NCBI GenBank assembly: GCA_020637795.1
Contig: JACKJT010000002.1
Location: 620,001-684,000 of the forward strand
Length of the DNA: 64,000 nucleotides
Direction: 5' to 3'
DNA from: Hoeflea sp.
Lineage (GTDB): Bacteria; Pseudomonadota; Alphaproteobacteria; Rhizobiales; Rhizobiaceae
How positions within the stretch are numbered: position 1 is the stretch's first letter; the number at the start of each line of letters is the position of its first letter. The position numbers were made by a program, and so were the translations under genes. Positions 9,347-17,660 of the stretch are shown here, one piece after another. The notes under the pieces are model-generated. The model was given only the letters and a program-made list of their open reading frames with translations. It made no database searches and was not told the DNA's origin.

Positions 9347-9787
9347 ATGAAATCGAAAATACTGGGTGCGGACGCCGTCGAGTGGCTCGGCGTTCACTAC
9401 AAGACCATTCTCGGCACAGAGGAGAGTGGTGGAGCGATGTCGGTTGTGGATTCCGTTTCTCCACCGAACTCGGGTCCGCCCCGCCACATTCATCACGACG
9501 CCGACGAGACGTTCGTGATGCTGACGGGCGATGCCCTCTTCTGGCTGGAGGGTGACGAATTCACCAGGGGCCCGGGCCAGACCATGTTTGTGCCGCGAGG
9601 GAAGCAACACACGTTCCGCGTTGTCAGCAGCGTGCCCGCCCGGCACCTGGTCATTCTCACGCCCGGCGGCTTCGAAGGCTTCTTCTCGGAAATGGCGGCC
9701 AACAACTACCGCATCCCCGAAGACATGCCGGCGATATCGGAATGCGCCGCGCGATATCAGCTGAGCTTCATCGGCCCGCCGTTGTGA
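9347..9787 (+). CDS. Cupin-domain protein
   Basis: A 146-residue single-domain cupin. Motif 1 is PPRHIHHDADETFVMLTGD, with the His, His, Glu metal ligands, and motif 2 is PRGKQHTFRVVSS, with the last histidine. Such small cupins include dioxygenases, isomerases and sugar-binding proteins, and the substrate cannot be read from the sequence. A strong GGAGGAG site sits 4-10 nt before the ATG. The divergent LysR remnant was probably once its regulator, and the membrane protein gene 29 bp downstream is likely co-transcribed. Confidence 0.85.
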   Translation: MKSKILGADAVEWLGVHYKTILGTEESGGAMSVVDSVSPPNSGPPRHIHHDADETFVMLTGDALFWLEGDEFTRGPGQTMFVPRGKQHTFRVVSSVPARHLVILTPGGFEGFFSEMAANNYRIPEDMPAISECAARYQLSFIGPPL

Positions 9788-9816
9788 GCCGGTTTCCAAC
9801 ACATAAGGAGCAAACC

Positions 9817-10209
9817 ATGAAAAGCACTGCAACGAAATTTTACGCGACCGGAGCGCTGTTCGCCCTGTGTGGCATGATCTGGGGAATAGTCATGTCCGCC
9901 ACCCAGGACCACACCTTGTCACCTGCTCATGGCCATCTCAACCTGATCGGCTTCGTCGTCATGACGGTCTTCGGCACATTCTATGCGCTGAGCCCCGGCG
10001 CCGCGGCATCCAGGCTCGCCGGCATCCACTATTTCCTCACACTGGCCGCGGTGCTGATCATCGTGCCGGGGATTGTGATGGCGATTTCCGGCTCGGGTGA
10101 AACTCTTGCGAAGATCGGATCTGTGCTCACGCTCGCGGCAATGGCGCTGTTCGCCTTTTTGGTCCTTCGCCACGGTGTGGGAACCCCTCGCCCGCGGGAA
10201 ACAGCCTAG
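9817..10209 (+). CDS. Small four-helix membrane protein of unknown function
   Basis: A 130-residue protein with four predicted membrane helices (about residues 8-26, 38-60, 67-88 and 97-118). The motif SPAHGHLNLIGF at the start of helix 2 carries two histidines and recalls short proteins related to subunit I of haem-copper oxidases, but it is far too short to be an oxidase. Haem or metal binding is a guess. An AAGGAG site lies 6 nt before the ATG. It follows the cupin gene in the same direction. Confidence 0.7.
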   Translation: MKSTATKFYATGALFALCGMIWGIVMSATQDHTLSPAHGHLNLIGFVVMTVFGTFYALSPGAAASRLAGIHYFLTLAAVLIIVPGIVMAISGSGETLAKIGSVLTLAAMALFAFLVLRHGVGTPRPRETA

Positions 10210-10296
10210 TATCCGCAAACTGGCCATCCCGCGCGCATGAACAGGCGCTCACCGCACCTGCAATGCGCGCGGCATGCTGTGTTCTGGTCAACCGGC

Positions 10297-10620
10297 CTAT
10301 CCCTTGGCCCGAAGCGCCGCCGCCCAGGCGAGCCGCACCCACTGCGCCATCTCGTCGGGGTCATCGAGCGCCGCATCCGGGATCGACCAGTAGGGCATTG
10401 CCACCGGCTTCGATCGTGCCTTGCCCTCATAGACCCATTGCCTGGCCCCGGCCCGCGCGAACTCGGGCGCGCTCTCGGCATCGGCCTTGAGCAGGATGTC
10501 GCCACTGACCTCGAGCGCCAGGATCCGGCCCTGGTGGTAGATCCCCTTGCCGCCGAACATGCGCTTGATCGTCACCTCGCCCAGGCTGTCGAACATGTCC
10601 CGGATTGCATCATTGTCCAC
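10297..10620 (-). CDS. TfoX/Sxy N-terminal domain protein
   Basis: A 107-residue protein matching the TfoX N-terminal domain: an early RMFGGKGIYHQGRILALE segment, a central LKADAES, and the late aromatic motif MPYWSIPDAAL. In gamma-proteobacteria the domain belongs to the competence activator Sxy/TfoX. Here, as in most rhizobia, it stands alone without the C-terminal domain, and a competence role is unproven. It is divergent from the small DUF2256 gene. Confidence 0.85.
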   Translation of the reverse strand: MDNDAIRDMFDSLGEVTIKRMFGGKGIYHQGRILALEVSGDILLKADAESAPEFARAGARQWVYEGKARSKPVAMPYWSIPDAALDDPDEMAQWVRLAWAAALRAKG

Positions 10621-10735
10621 AGCCGGTTTCCACTTCGCAGTTGAGTTTCTCGGTCCGTATCGAAAGCGCCAATGTGCCGGGCATTTTCAACGGGGGCAAG
10701 CTTGCCGCCGCGCATTCTCGCGCCATATCGCGTCC

Positions 10736-10894
10736 ATGAGCAAGATGATCGCCAAGTCCAACCTGCCGCAAAAAAACTGTGCCCAATGCAGCCGCCCCTT
10801 CACCTGGCGGAAAAAATGGGCGCGCGCCTGGGAAGAGGTGAAATACTGCTCCGACCGCTGCCGGACCGAAGCCCGGCGGAAACCGGCGCCCTAG
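10736..10894 (+). CDS. DUF2256 domain-containing protein
   Basis: A 52-residue basic protein with the DUF2256 pattern: CAQCSRPFTWRKKWARAWEEVKYCSDRCR, four cysteines in two pairs that look like a small zinc-binding knuckle. Function is unknown; nucleic-acid binding is a reasonable guess from the charge. The ATG at 10736 gives the usual length. Its TAG stop shares the tetranucleotide CTAG with the stop of the opposing gene. Confidence 0.85.
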   Translation: MSKMIAKSNLPQKNCAQCSRPFTWRKKWARAWEEVKYCSDRCRTEARRKPAP

Positions 10895-12531
10895 TCAGAC
10901 GAGCCATTCTCCGTCACGCCGCCCGCAGCCCGCACCGCTTCCGGCGTGTCGACATCGAGCCGCGCTGCGGCGCCGATCTCCACATCCACCACCGGCCAGT
11001 TGCCGCTCTCGATCAGCGCGCGCGCGCCGACGTCGCCTGCAAGCTCCATCGCCTCGGCAAAGGCGCTTCGCGGCAGGATCACCGGGTTTCCCCGCCGCTC
11101 GCCGTCGCAGGCGCGCACGATGGCCTGTCCCCCGTGCTTGAGAAACGTCTCGATCAACCTGTCCAGATGCGCGGCGGTCAACGCCGGCATGTCGCCCAGC
11201 AGCACAAGCGCGCCATCGACCTCTGCGCCGAGGGCTGCCAGGCCGGTTTTCAGCGATGACGCCATGCCCGTTTCATAGGCGCCATTGTGCGCCAGGATGA
11301 CGTCAAGGCCTTCGAGGCTTGCTTCGATGTCGCCGCTGCGGTGCCCGGTGACGACCACCGTCCGCACCGCCTTTGACGACAGCGCCGTTGAGGCCATGCG
11401 GCGGATCAGAGTTTTCCCGTCAAATTCCGCCAGCAGCTTGTGGCCAGCCGCATCCCCCATCCGGCTTGCCCGCCCTGCCGCCAGCAGCACCACGCCGACT
11501 GCCGCGCCGGCATTGCGCGCGCGCGCCGCCGCATCCGGCTGCCGCGGCTGCGGACGTGTCGGAATTTCCTTGAGCAGCCCGCCCACGCCCATCCGCGCAA
11601 TGTCCACTGAAGACGGCGTTTCCCCGGCGATGATCCGCGCCAGCACCCAGTCGAACCCGTTTTCCTTGGGGCTGCGGGCGCATCCGGGCGCGCCGATGAC
11701 CGGGACGGTGCCGATGCTGCCCAGCACCAGCAGATTGCCCGGATCGACCGGCATGCCCACCCGTTCCACCTCCCCGCCGGCCTTGCGGATCGCGGCGGGA
11801 ATGACATCCTCCGGATCGGTCACCGCCGAGGCGCCGAAGACGACGATCATCTCGTACAATCCGGCCATGCGGACGATCTCGCCGGCCACCGCATCGGCAT
11901 CGTGCGCGACGCGGGCTTCTTCAGCGAGGCTCGAACCGCTGAGCGCCAGCCGGGCCTCGAGCAGTCCTCTGGTCTTGTCCATCACGGAAGCCTTGAGCGA
12001 TGGCAGCCTGGTCGAGATCAGGCCGGCACGGGCCGGGCGGAACGGCAGCACATCGGCAAGCCCCTCAGCGGCAATCGCGGTTTTCGCCTGATCGAGGGAT
12101 TGTCCCGACACTGCCAGCGGAATGATCTTGATCGTCGCCACCATTTCACCCGGCTGGACCGTGGTGTGATCGGCCAGGCAGGCAAAGGTGATGGCCGGAT
12201 CGATCGCGTTGAAGATGTCGACCAGCGTCCTGTCGGCCCGAAACAGCCCGGCGCAATCGGCATGAAGATTGACCCGTCCGGTCGACGCGTTGGCGGCGCG
12301 GATGCAGTCCCCGGCGAAGGCTTGCGACAGGGCTTCCGCTGCGGCATCCTCGCCCGCATCGCCGGCCTCAAGCCGCGCCACGATCACCGTGTCGATGCCG
12401 CCCTGCCCGATCAGCTTCAGATCCCCGGCGCTGAGCACATGGCCCTTCTTCAGCCGCACCGGCCCGAGCGCGAGCGAATGCGCCAGCACCGCGCCCAAGG
12501 CCTGAGACAGCGGGACCGGGCCGAATTTCAT
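10891..12531 (-). CDS. Molybdopterin-binding / NTP-transferase (MocA-like) fusion protein
   Basis: A 546-residue two-domain protein. Residues 1 to about 330 resemble a MoeA/MoCF-type molybdopterin-binding region. From about residue 345 comes a nucleotidyltransferase domain with the MocA/MobA signature LLAAGRASRMG, HKLLAEFDGKTLI, LLGDMPALT and GNPVILPRSAF. Such fusions are expected to add a nucleotide, probably CMP, to molybdenum cofactor for xanthine-oxidase-family enzymes. It is the last gene of a minus-strand cassette with the XdhC pair, the CoxE-like and the CoxD-like genes, the usual set for maturing molybdenum hydroxylases. The gap to the XdhC gene is only 3 bp. Confidence 0.85.
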   Translation of the reverse strand: MKFGPVPLSQALGAVLAHSLALGPVRLKKGHVLSAGDLKLIGQGGIDTVIVARLEAGDAGEDAAAEALSQAFAGDCIRAANASTGRVNLHADCAGLFRADRTLVDIFNAIDPAITFACLADHTTVQPGEMVATIKIIPLAVSGQSLDQAKTAIAAEGLADVLPFRPARAGLISTRLPSLKASVMDKTRGLLEARLALSGSSLAEEARVAHDADAVAGEIVRMAGLYEMIVVFGASAVTDPEDVIPAAIRKAGGEVERVGMPVDPGNLLVLGSIGTVPVIGAPGCARSPKENGFDWVLARIIAGETPSSVDIARMGVGGLLKEIPTRPQPRQPDAAARARNAGAAVGVVLLAAGRASRMGDAAGHKLLAEFDGKTLIRRMASTALSSKAVRTVVVTGHRSGDIEASLEGLDVILAHNGAYETGMASSLKTGLAALGAEVDGALVLLGDMPALTAAHLDRLIETFLKHGGQAIVRACDGERRGNPVILPRSAFAEAMELAGDVGARALIESGNWPVVDVEIGAAARLDVDTPEAVRAAGGVTENGSSD

Positions 12532-12534
12532 ACC

Positions 12535-13230
12535 TCAGTCTCTCCCGGGTTGCGCCGGCTTGCGCAGCGCCGCAATCACCTGCGCCAGGATCGCCACCGC
12601 GATTTCTTCCGGGCTCTGCGCCCCGATATCAAGCCCGATCGGCGCCGCGATCCGGTCGATCGCGGCCTCGCCGAGCCCGGCTTCAGTCAGCCGCTCCACC
12701 CGTCGTGCATGGGTCTTGCGCGAGCCCAGTGCGCCCACATAGAACGCGCCTGTCTTCAGCGCCGAGATCAGCGGCCAGTCGTCGATCTTGGGATCATGTG
12801 TCACCGCCACCAGCGCCGTGAACGCGTCGATCGGCCGGTCCTTGAGCGCATCCTCCGGCCAGTCGGCGACCAGGTCCACGTTCTCGAACCGCTCGGGCGT
12901 GGCAAACGCGGTGCGCGGATCGATCACCCGGACATCGAAGCCCGCCATCGCCGCCATCGGCGCCAGCGCCTGCGAGATATGCACCGCACCGATGATCACC
13001 ATCCGTGGCGACGGCACATGCACTTTGAGAAAGAACCGCTGCCCTTCGGCTTCCACCGTCCCGGACTTGCCGGTCCTGAACGCCTTTTCGATCGCTTCCC
13101 CGAGCTCTCCGGCAACGGGATCGCCCTTCATGACGAGCCGGTTGCGGCCGTCGGCAAGGTCCGTGAGCATGATCGCGGCCTTGCGTTCGCGCCGCGCCTC
13201 GTTGAGTTTCCTGAGCAGATGCGGATCCAT
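12535..13230 (-). CDS. XdhC/CoxI family protein, Rossmann-domain half
   Basis: A 231-residue protein with the C-terminal XdhC Rossmann fold: MVIIGAVHISQALAPMA, then VIDPRTAFATPERF, VAVTHDPKIDDWPL and YVGALGSRKTHARR. XdhC proteins carry molybdenum cofactor, protect it and promote its sulfuration before insertion into xanthine dehydrogenase or CO-dehydrogenase-like enzymes. The start codon overlaps the stop of the upstream half by one base, so the two halves are translationally coupled. Together they equal one normal XdhC. Confidence 0.9.
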   Translation of the reverse strand: MDPHLLRKLNEARRERKAAIMLTDLADGRNRLVMKGDPVAGELGEAIEKAFRTGKSGTVEAEGQRFFLKVHVPSPRMVIIGAVHISQALAPMAAMAGFDVRVIDPRTAFATPERFENVDLVADWPEDALKDRPIDAFTALVAVTHDPKIDDWPLISALKTGAFYVGALGSRKTHARRVERLTEAGLGEAAIDRIAAPIGLDIGAQSPEEIAVAILAQVIAALRKPAQPGRD

Positions 13231-13577
13231 CAGCCGACGCGCTCCAGATAGACCTGGATCCGGCCGCCGCAGGAGAGCCCCACCCGCCACGCGGTCTCGT
13301 CAGCCACCCCGAATTCGAGCATCTTCGGCTCTCCGCTGGCAATCACGCCGGCAGCTTCGGAAATTACCGCGCCTTCGACGCATCCGCCGGAAACCGAGCC
13401 GCTGAAACTGCCCTCGGCATCAATCACCAGATGACTGCCGACAGGCCGCGGCGCCGAGCCCCAGGTTTCGATCACCGTCGCCACCGCCACCTCGCGCCCG
13501 TCGAGCATCCAGCGTTCGGCCACCATCAGCGGATCGAGCTGATCGTCCGTCGCCTGCGCAATTGTCTGAGATGTCAT
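13230..13577 (-). CDS. XdhC family protein, N-terminal half
   Basis: A 115-residue protein matching the short N-terminal XdhC_CoxI domain: VATVIETWGSAPRPVGSHL, GSVSGGCVEGAV and GLSCGGRIQVYLE. The two cysteines in the GGC and SCGG motifs are those expected to contact cofactor. I chose the ATG at 13577, which has a GGAGG site 7 nt upstream; a GTG at 13592 is possible but lacks one. It is coupled to the Rossmann half downstream. Confidence 0.88.
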   Translation of the reverse strand: MTSQTIAQATDDQLDPLMVAERWMLDGREVAVATVIETWGSAPRPVGSHLVIDAEGSFSGSVSGGCVEGAVISEAAGVIASGEPKMLEFGVADETAWRVGLSCGGRIQVYLERVG

Positions 13578-13655
13578 GCCAGCCTCCGTCACCTGTCACT
13601 TAGAGGAATATGGACACCCTCGCCGGGTGAATACAAGGGCGAATGCAAAGGAGAT

Positions 13656-14882
13656 TCAAAGGTAGCGCCGGGGGTCGGCTTTCGCCAGATCCCGTTCGCC
13701 AAGCGCCGAGACAAGATCAGCCATCGCGTTGATATTATGCACCGGCCGGAATTCATCGACATGGCCAAGCATGGTGCGCACGCCGCGTGCGCGCGCCTCG
13801 AAGCCGTCGAACCTGAGCAGCGGATTGAGCCAGATCAGCCGCCGGCAGGACCGGTGCAGCCGGTCCATCTCGGCATCGAGCTCGTCGATGGAATCTCGCT
13901 CGAGACCGTCGGTAATCAGGATCACCACCGCTCCCTGTCCTAGCACCCGGCGCGACCATTGCCGGTTGAACAGTCTCAGCGCCTCGCCGATGCGGGTGCC
14001 ACCGGACCAGTCCTTGACCGCGCCCGTGCACTGGTCCACCGCCTCGTCAGGGTCCTTGTTGCGCATCTGCCTGGTGATGTTGGTAAGCCGCGTGCCGAAA
14101 AGGAAGGTGTGAACCCCGCGCCGCTTCTCGCTCAGCACATGCATGAAATGCAAAAAGATCCGGGTGTACTGGCTCATCGATCCGGAGATATCGGCGATGA
14201 TCACCAGCGGCGGATGCACCTTCCGGTGCTTGCGGAACCGTGGCAGGATCAGGTCGCCGCCGGTGCGCATCGCCGCGCGCATGGTGGCCCGCGGATCGAT
14301 CTTCCGCGCCGTGGCCGACGGCTTGTAGCGCCGCGTCTCGACCTGATCGAACGGCAGCGTCAACCCTGCGATCGCCTGCTTGGCTTCAGCCAGTTCGGCT
14401 GCCGTCATCTGGGCGAAATCCTGCTGGCGCAGCACCTCGTTGCCCGACACCGTCTCCCGCGCATCGATGTCGATGACCGGCTTGTCCTCGGGCGGACGCT
14501 GCTTCTCGTGCCCTTCGAACAGCGCCTGGCTGACCCGGGTCTCGCCAGCTTTGAGCTTCTCGCGCTGCTTGTTCTCCATTGCCACCGGCGAGAACATGGC
14601 GATCATCTTCTCGACCAGGTCGCGTGTCCGCCAGAACAGCCGGAACGCCTGGTCGAAGACCTCGTGGTCCTCGCGCCGCTTGACGAACACCGAATGCAGC
14701 ACCCAGTAGAATTCCTCGCGGCTGCCGATGCCGGCAATCTGCACCGCCTCCACCGCATCGCGCACGGCAGCCGGCCCGACCTTCATTCCGGCCTTGCGCA
14801 GCACGCGCGCGAAATAGACGATATTGTTGACGATGCGGCCGTCGCCGCCCTTGAAATCGATCGCGTTTGCGGCTTCAGCCAT
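13656..14882 (-). CDS. VWA-domain protein, CoxE-like
   Basis: A 408-residue protein with a C-terminal von Willebrand A domain of the CoxE group. The metal-ion-dependent adhesion site is visible as ADISGSMSQY, with a later GGTRIGEALR and ITDGLERDS completing it. In Afipia (Oligotropha) carboxidovorans, CoxE works with the AAA ATPase CoxD in maturing the Mo-Cu site of CO dehydrogenase. The MoxR ATPase gene lies 13 bp upstream and the XdhC pair follows, so the same kind of maturation role is likely. The target enzyme is not in the window. Confidence 0.9.
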   Translation of the reverse strand: MAEAANAIDFKGGDGRIVNNIVYFARVLRKAGMKVGPAAVRDAVEAVQIAGIGSREEFYWVLHSVFVKRREDHEVFDQAFRLFWRTRDLVEKMIAMFSPVAMENKQREKLKAGETRVSQALFEGHEKQRPPEDKPVIDIDARETVSGNEVLRQQDFAQMTAAELAEAKQAIAGLTLPFDQVETRRYKPSATARKIDPRATMRAAMRTGGDLILPRFRKHRKVHPPLVIIADISGSMSQYTRIFLHFMHVLSEKRRGVHTFLFGTRLTNITRQMRNKDPDEAVDQCTGAVKDWSGGTRIGEALRLFNRQWSRRVLGQGAVVILITDGLERDSIDELDAEMDRLHRSCRRLIWLNPLLRFDGFEARARGVRTMLGHVDEFRPVHNINAMADLVSALGERDLAKADPRRYL

Positions 14883-14895
14883 CAGATCGCCGCCA

Positions 14896-15819
14896 TCAGA
14901 TAGATTGTGCCAGCTCGGCCTTCACCTCGGCCAAGAGTTCCCGGCCTGCGCTGCCCTCGATGCGGGCGATGTCGTCCTGGTATTTTAACAACGTTCCAAG
15001 CGTGTCCGACACCGTCTCGGGATCAAGCGCCAGCCGGTCGAGCTCGGTCAGCGCCGTCGCCCAGTCGATGGTCTCGGCAACGCCGGGGCTCTTGAACAGG
15101 TCCATCTGACGGAGTTTCTGCACATAGGCCACCACCTGCCGCGACAGCTCGTCATGACAGCCCGGCACCTTCAGCCGGACGATCTCGAGTTCGACGTCGG
15201 CGGCGGGATAATCCACCCAGTGATAGAGGCAGCGCCGCTTCAGCGCGTCATGGATCTCACGGGTGCGGTTGGTGGTGATGATCACGATCGGCGGCTCCTG
15301 CGCCTTGATCGTGCCAAGCTCGGGGATCGTTACCTGGTAGTCCGACAGGATCTCCAGCAGGAAAGCCTCGAAGGCCTCGTCGGTACGGTCAAGCTCGTCG
15401 ATCAGGAACACCGGTGCGCGGCCGCCCGTACCTTCCAGCGCCTGCAGCACCGGACGCCGGATCAGGTGTTTTTCGGAGAAGATGTTGCGCTCGATCGCCG
15501 AGCGGTCGTCCTCGCCGGTGGCTTCTGCCAGCCGGATTTCCAGCATCTGCGCCGGATAGTTCCACTCGTAGACCGCCGAGGAGACATCCAGTCCCTCGTA
15601 GCACTGCAGCCGGATCAGCGGCCGGTCGAGCGCCTTGGCCAGAACCTTGGCGATCTCGGTCTTGCCGACGCCCGCCTCGCCTTCGAGAAACAGCGGGCGT
15701 TTCATTTTTAGGCTCAGGAACAGAACCGTCGCCAGCGCCCTGTTGGCGACGTAATCCTGGCTCGAAAGCAGCGCCAGCGTTTCGTCAATCGAGTTTGGCA
15801 GCGGATTGGTGATCGACAT
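14896..15819 (-). CDS. MoxR family AAA+ ATPase, CoxD-like
   Basis: A 307-residue AAA+ chaperone. Walker A is GEAGVGKTE at about residues 47-55, Walker B is VFLIDELDRTDEAFEAF, sensor 1 is IITTNRTREIHDAL, and the arginine-finger region RRCLYHWVDYP follows. MoxR ATPases pair with VWA proteins to remodel or activate enzymes, and the adjacent downstream gene is such a VWA protein. The start was placed at the ATG before SITNPLPNS; the frame continues upstream only into the flavin-reductase antisense region. Confidence 0.92.
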   Translation of the reverse strand: MSITNPLPNSIDETLALLSSQDYVANRALATVLFLSLKMKRPLFLEGEAGVGKTEIAKVLAKALDRPLIRLQCYEGLDVSSAVYEWNYPAQMLEIRLAEATGEDDRSAIERNIFSEKHLIRRPVLQALEGTGGRAPVFLIDELDRTDEAFEAFLLEILSDYQVTIPELGTIKAQEPPIVIITTNRTREIHDALKRRCLYHWVDYPAADVELEIVRLKVPGCHDELSRQVVAYVQKLRQMDLFKSPGVAETIDWATALTELDRLALDPETVSDTLGTLLKYQDDIARIEGSAGRELLAEVKAELAQSI

Positions 15820-15863
15820 CTTTGCTCCGGATTGAGGCGGTGAGTGTTCCATCCGGCGCAAGG

Positions 15864-16358
15864 CTAAACAGAATGATATCCACGGTCCAGATACAAAAGC
15901 GCCGGTCCCGCGGGTCCGGTCCGCAATCCGGTGACCTCGCCGAACAGCACGGTGTGGGTCGCCACGATCTTCGCATCGATCAGACGGCAGTCGAACACCG
16001 CGGCCGCGCCCACAAGCGTCGGCGCGCCGGTGGTGATCGTGTCCCACTCGGCCTCGGCGAAGCGCTCGTCGACGCTCAGATGATCAAGACCGGAAAACGC
16101 CACCGCCAGATGCTCGTGGCTGGCCATCAGCGTGTTGAGCGCGAAGACACCCGATTCGGTGAAAATCTCGTTGTGCGGATTGGAATGGTTGAGACAGACC
16201 AGCAGCGTGCCCGGATTGTCCGACACCGAACAGGCAGCCGTCACGGTCACGCCGCGCCGCACGCCCTCGTGCATTGTCGTGGCGATTTGCACATGCCCGG
16301 CATAGCGCGCCATAGCGTCGCGGTAGTCCTTGGAATCAATCGTCTGCCGTTTCAACAC
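15864..16358 (-). CDS. Flavin reductase family protein
   Basis: About 164 residues with the flavin-reductase-like FMN-binding split barrel: VQIATTMHEGVRRGVTVTA, SDNPGTLLVCLN, GVFALNTL and a C-terminal LLYLDRGYH. Members supply reduced flavin to a two-component monooxygenase or act alone as NAD(P)H:FMN reductases. No oxygenase partner is visible nearby. The start is uncertain: GTG 16358 has a GAGG site 8 nt upstream and gives a typical length, while an ATG at 16409 would add 17 residues. It is divergent from the solute-binding protein gene. Confidence 0.85.
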   Translation of the reverse strand: MLKRQTIDSKDYRDAMARYAGHVQIATTMHEGVRRGVTVTAACSVSDNPGTLLVCLNHSNPHNEIFTESGVFALNTLMASHEHLAVAFSGLDHLSVDERFAEAEWDTITTGAPTLVGAAAVFDCRLIDAKIVATHTVLFGEVTGLRTGPAGPALLYLDRGYHSV

Positions 16359-16504
16359 GCCTGCGCCTCGGTTTGGGTTTGCCCCGGTAAAGATGAACTT
16401 GCCGACCATACATAAAGTGCGAGCGCGAATTTGAAACCCGCCGCCCGCGACTTTTTCTCCCCCAGCGCCGTCAGGCAAGCCGCAAGCGACGGATTTCGCT
16501 TTGA

Positions 16505-16526
16505 TTAGCCCGCATCGCCGGGCTAA
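16505..16526. promoter_or_regulatory. Palindrome just upstream of the solute-binding protein gene
   Basis: A perfect 8-bp inverted repeat, TTAGCCCG/CGGGCTAA, with a 6-bp spacer, ending 9 bp before the start codon at 16536. No T-run follows. It could be an operator or an RNA hairpin hiding the ribosome-binding site. Confidence 0.45.
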
Positions 16527-16535
16527 ATACCGCGC

Positions 16536-17660
16536 ATGACCGTTCGCTCAGCACTTTCCGTCCTGCCGCTCGTCCTCGGCCTTTGTCTCGCCGCCGCGCC
16601 GGTGCGGGCGGGATCGCTCCATGTCGGGCTGGTGATCCCGCAAGAAGGCCAGTTCAAGCCGCTCGGCGATCATGTCCGCCAGGCGTTCGAGGTCTGGGAG
16701 ACCGCCAATCCGAACGTGTTCGAGGACATTGTCGAGGGCGACGACAGCTGCTCCGAACAGGCCGGCGCCGATGCCGCCGCGGCGATGATCGAGGCCGGTG
16801 TCAATGTTGTTGTCGGCTTCCTGTGCACCGAAAGCCTTGCCGCGGCCCTGCCGCTGCTGTCGGCGGAAAACATCCCCGTCATCACGCTCACCGTGCGCGC
16901 CGACATCATCGGCGAGGAAGCCGCCCGGCTCGGATGGACATTCTTCCGCCTCGCCCCGCGCGCCGGCTCCGAGGCCGAAATCGCCTCCGATGCGATCCTG
17001 CGCCTGTGGGCAGACAAATCGTTTGCGCTGATCGAGGATGGCGCCATCTCCGGACGGGAACTCGTCGAGGCCATCCGGGTCAATCTTGAAAACCGGGGGC
17101 TGAAGCCGAACTTCGTCGACAACTACCGCCCCGGCCAGGCCACCCAGCCAAGCCTGGTGCGCAGGCTCAAGGCCGCCGGCGTGTCCCGCGTCTTTGTCGG
17201 CGGTGAGCGCTCCGACATGGCGGTCATCGCCGCGGAGGCCGCGCGCCAGGGCGTCGCGCTCAAGTTCATGGGCGGCGACCAGCTGCATGCGCCGCAGGGC
17301 GAGGTTCCCCTGCCCGACGGCACCATCGCCGTGCTTGCCGCCGGCGCCACGCCGGGCCCGGAAGCCGAAGCCGCCCGCATCGCCTTCGAAGACCACGGCC
17401 TGATCGCCGAGGGTCTGCGCATTCCGGCCTATGCCGCTGCCGAAATCCTCGGCACCGTCGCCACCCGGATGGATTACAGCGAAACCGGTCTCGAACAGGC
17501 CCTGCGCACGACCACCTTTTCAACGGCACTCGGCCGGGTGACATTCGACGAGAACGGCGAACGCCGCGAACCCGGCTTTGTGCTGGCTGTGCTCAAGGAC
17601 GGTGAATTCACCCGGCTCAGCATCGAGGAATCGGCGCGCATCGCCGGAGAAAGCCAATGA
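16536..17660 (+). CDS. Periplasmic solute-binding protein, branched-chain amino acid type
   Basis: A 374-residue exported protein with a signal peptide (VLPLVLGLCLAAAPVRAG) followed by a type-I periplasmic-binding fold of the Leu/Ile/Val or amide family. Seen are HVGLVIPQEGQFKPLG, AGVNVVVGFLCTESLAAALP, and a second-lobe strand FVGGERSDMAVIAAEA. No permease or ATPase gene is nearby, so it may serve a transporter encoded elsewhere or act as a sensor. It overlaps the next gene by 4 bp (ATGA), coupling it to a peptidase. Confidence 0.85.
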   Translation: MTVRSALSVLPLVLGLCLAAAPVRAGSLHVGLVIPQEGQFKPLGDHVRQAFEVWETANPNVFEDIVEGDDSCSEQAGADAAAAMIEAGVNVVVGFLCTESLAAALPLLSAENIPVITLTVRADIIGEEAARLGWTFFRLAPRAGSEAEIASDAILRLWADKSFALIEDGAISGRELVEAIRVNLENRGLKPNFVDNYRPGQATQPSLVRRLKAAGVSRVFVGGERSDMAVIAAEAARQGVALKFMGGDQLHAPQGEVPLPDGTIAVLAAGATPGPEAEAARIAFEDHGLIAEGLRIPAYAAAEILGTVATRMDYSETGLEQALRTTTFSTALGRVTFDENGERREPGFVLAVLKDGEFTRLSIEESARIAGESQ

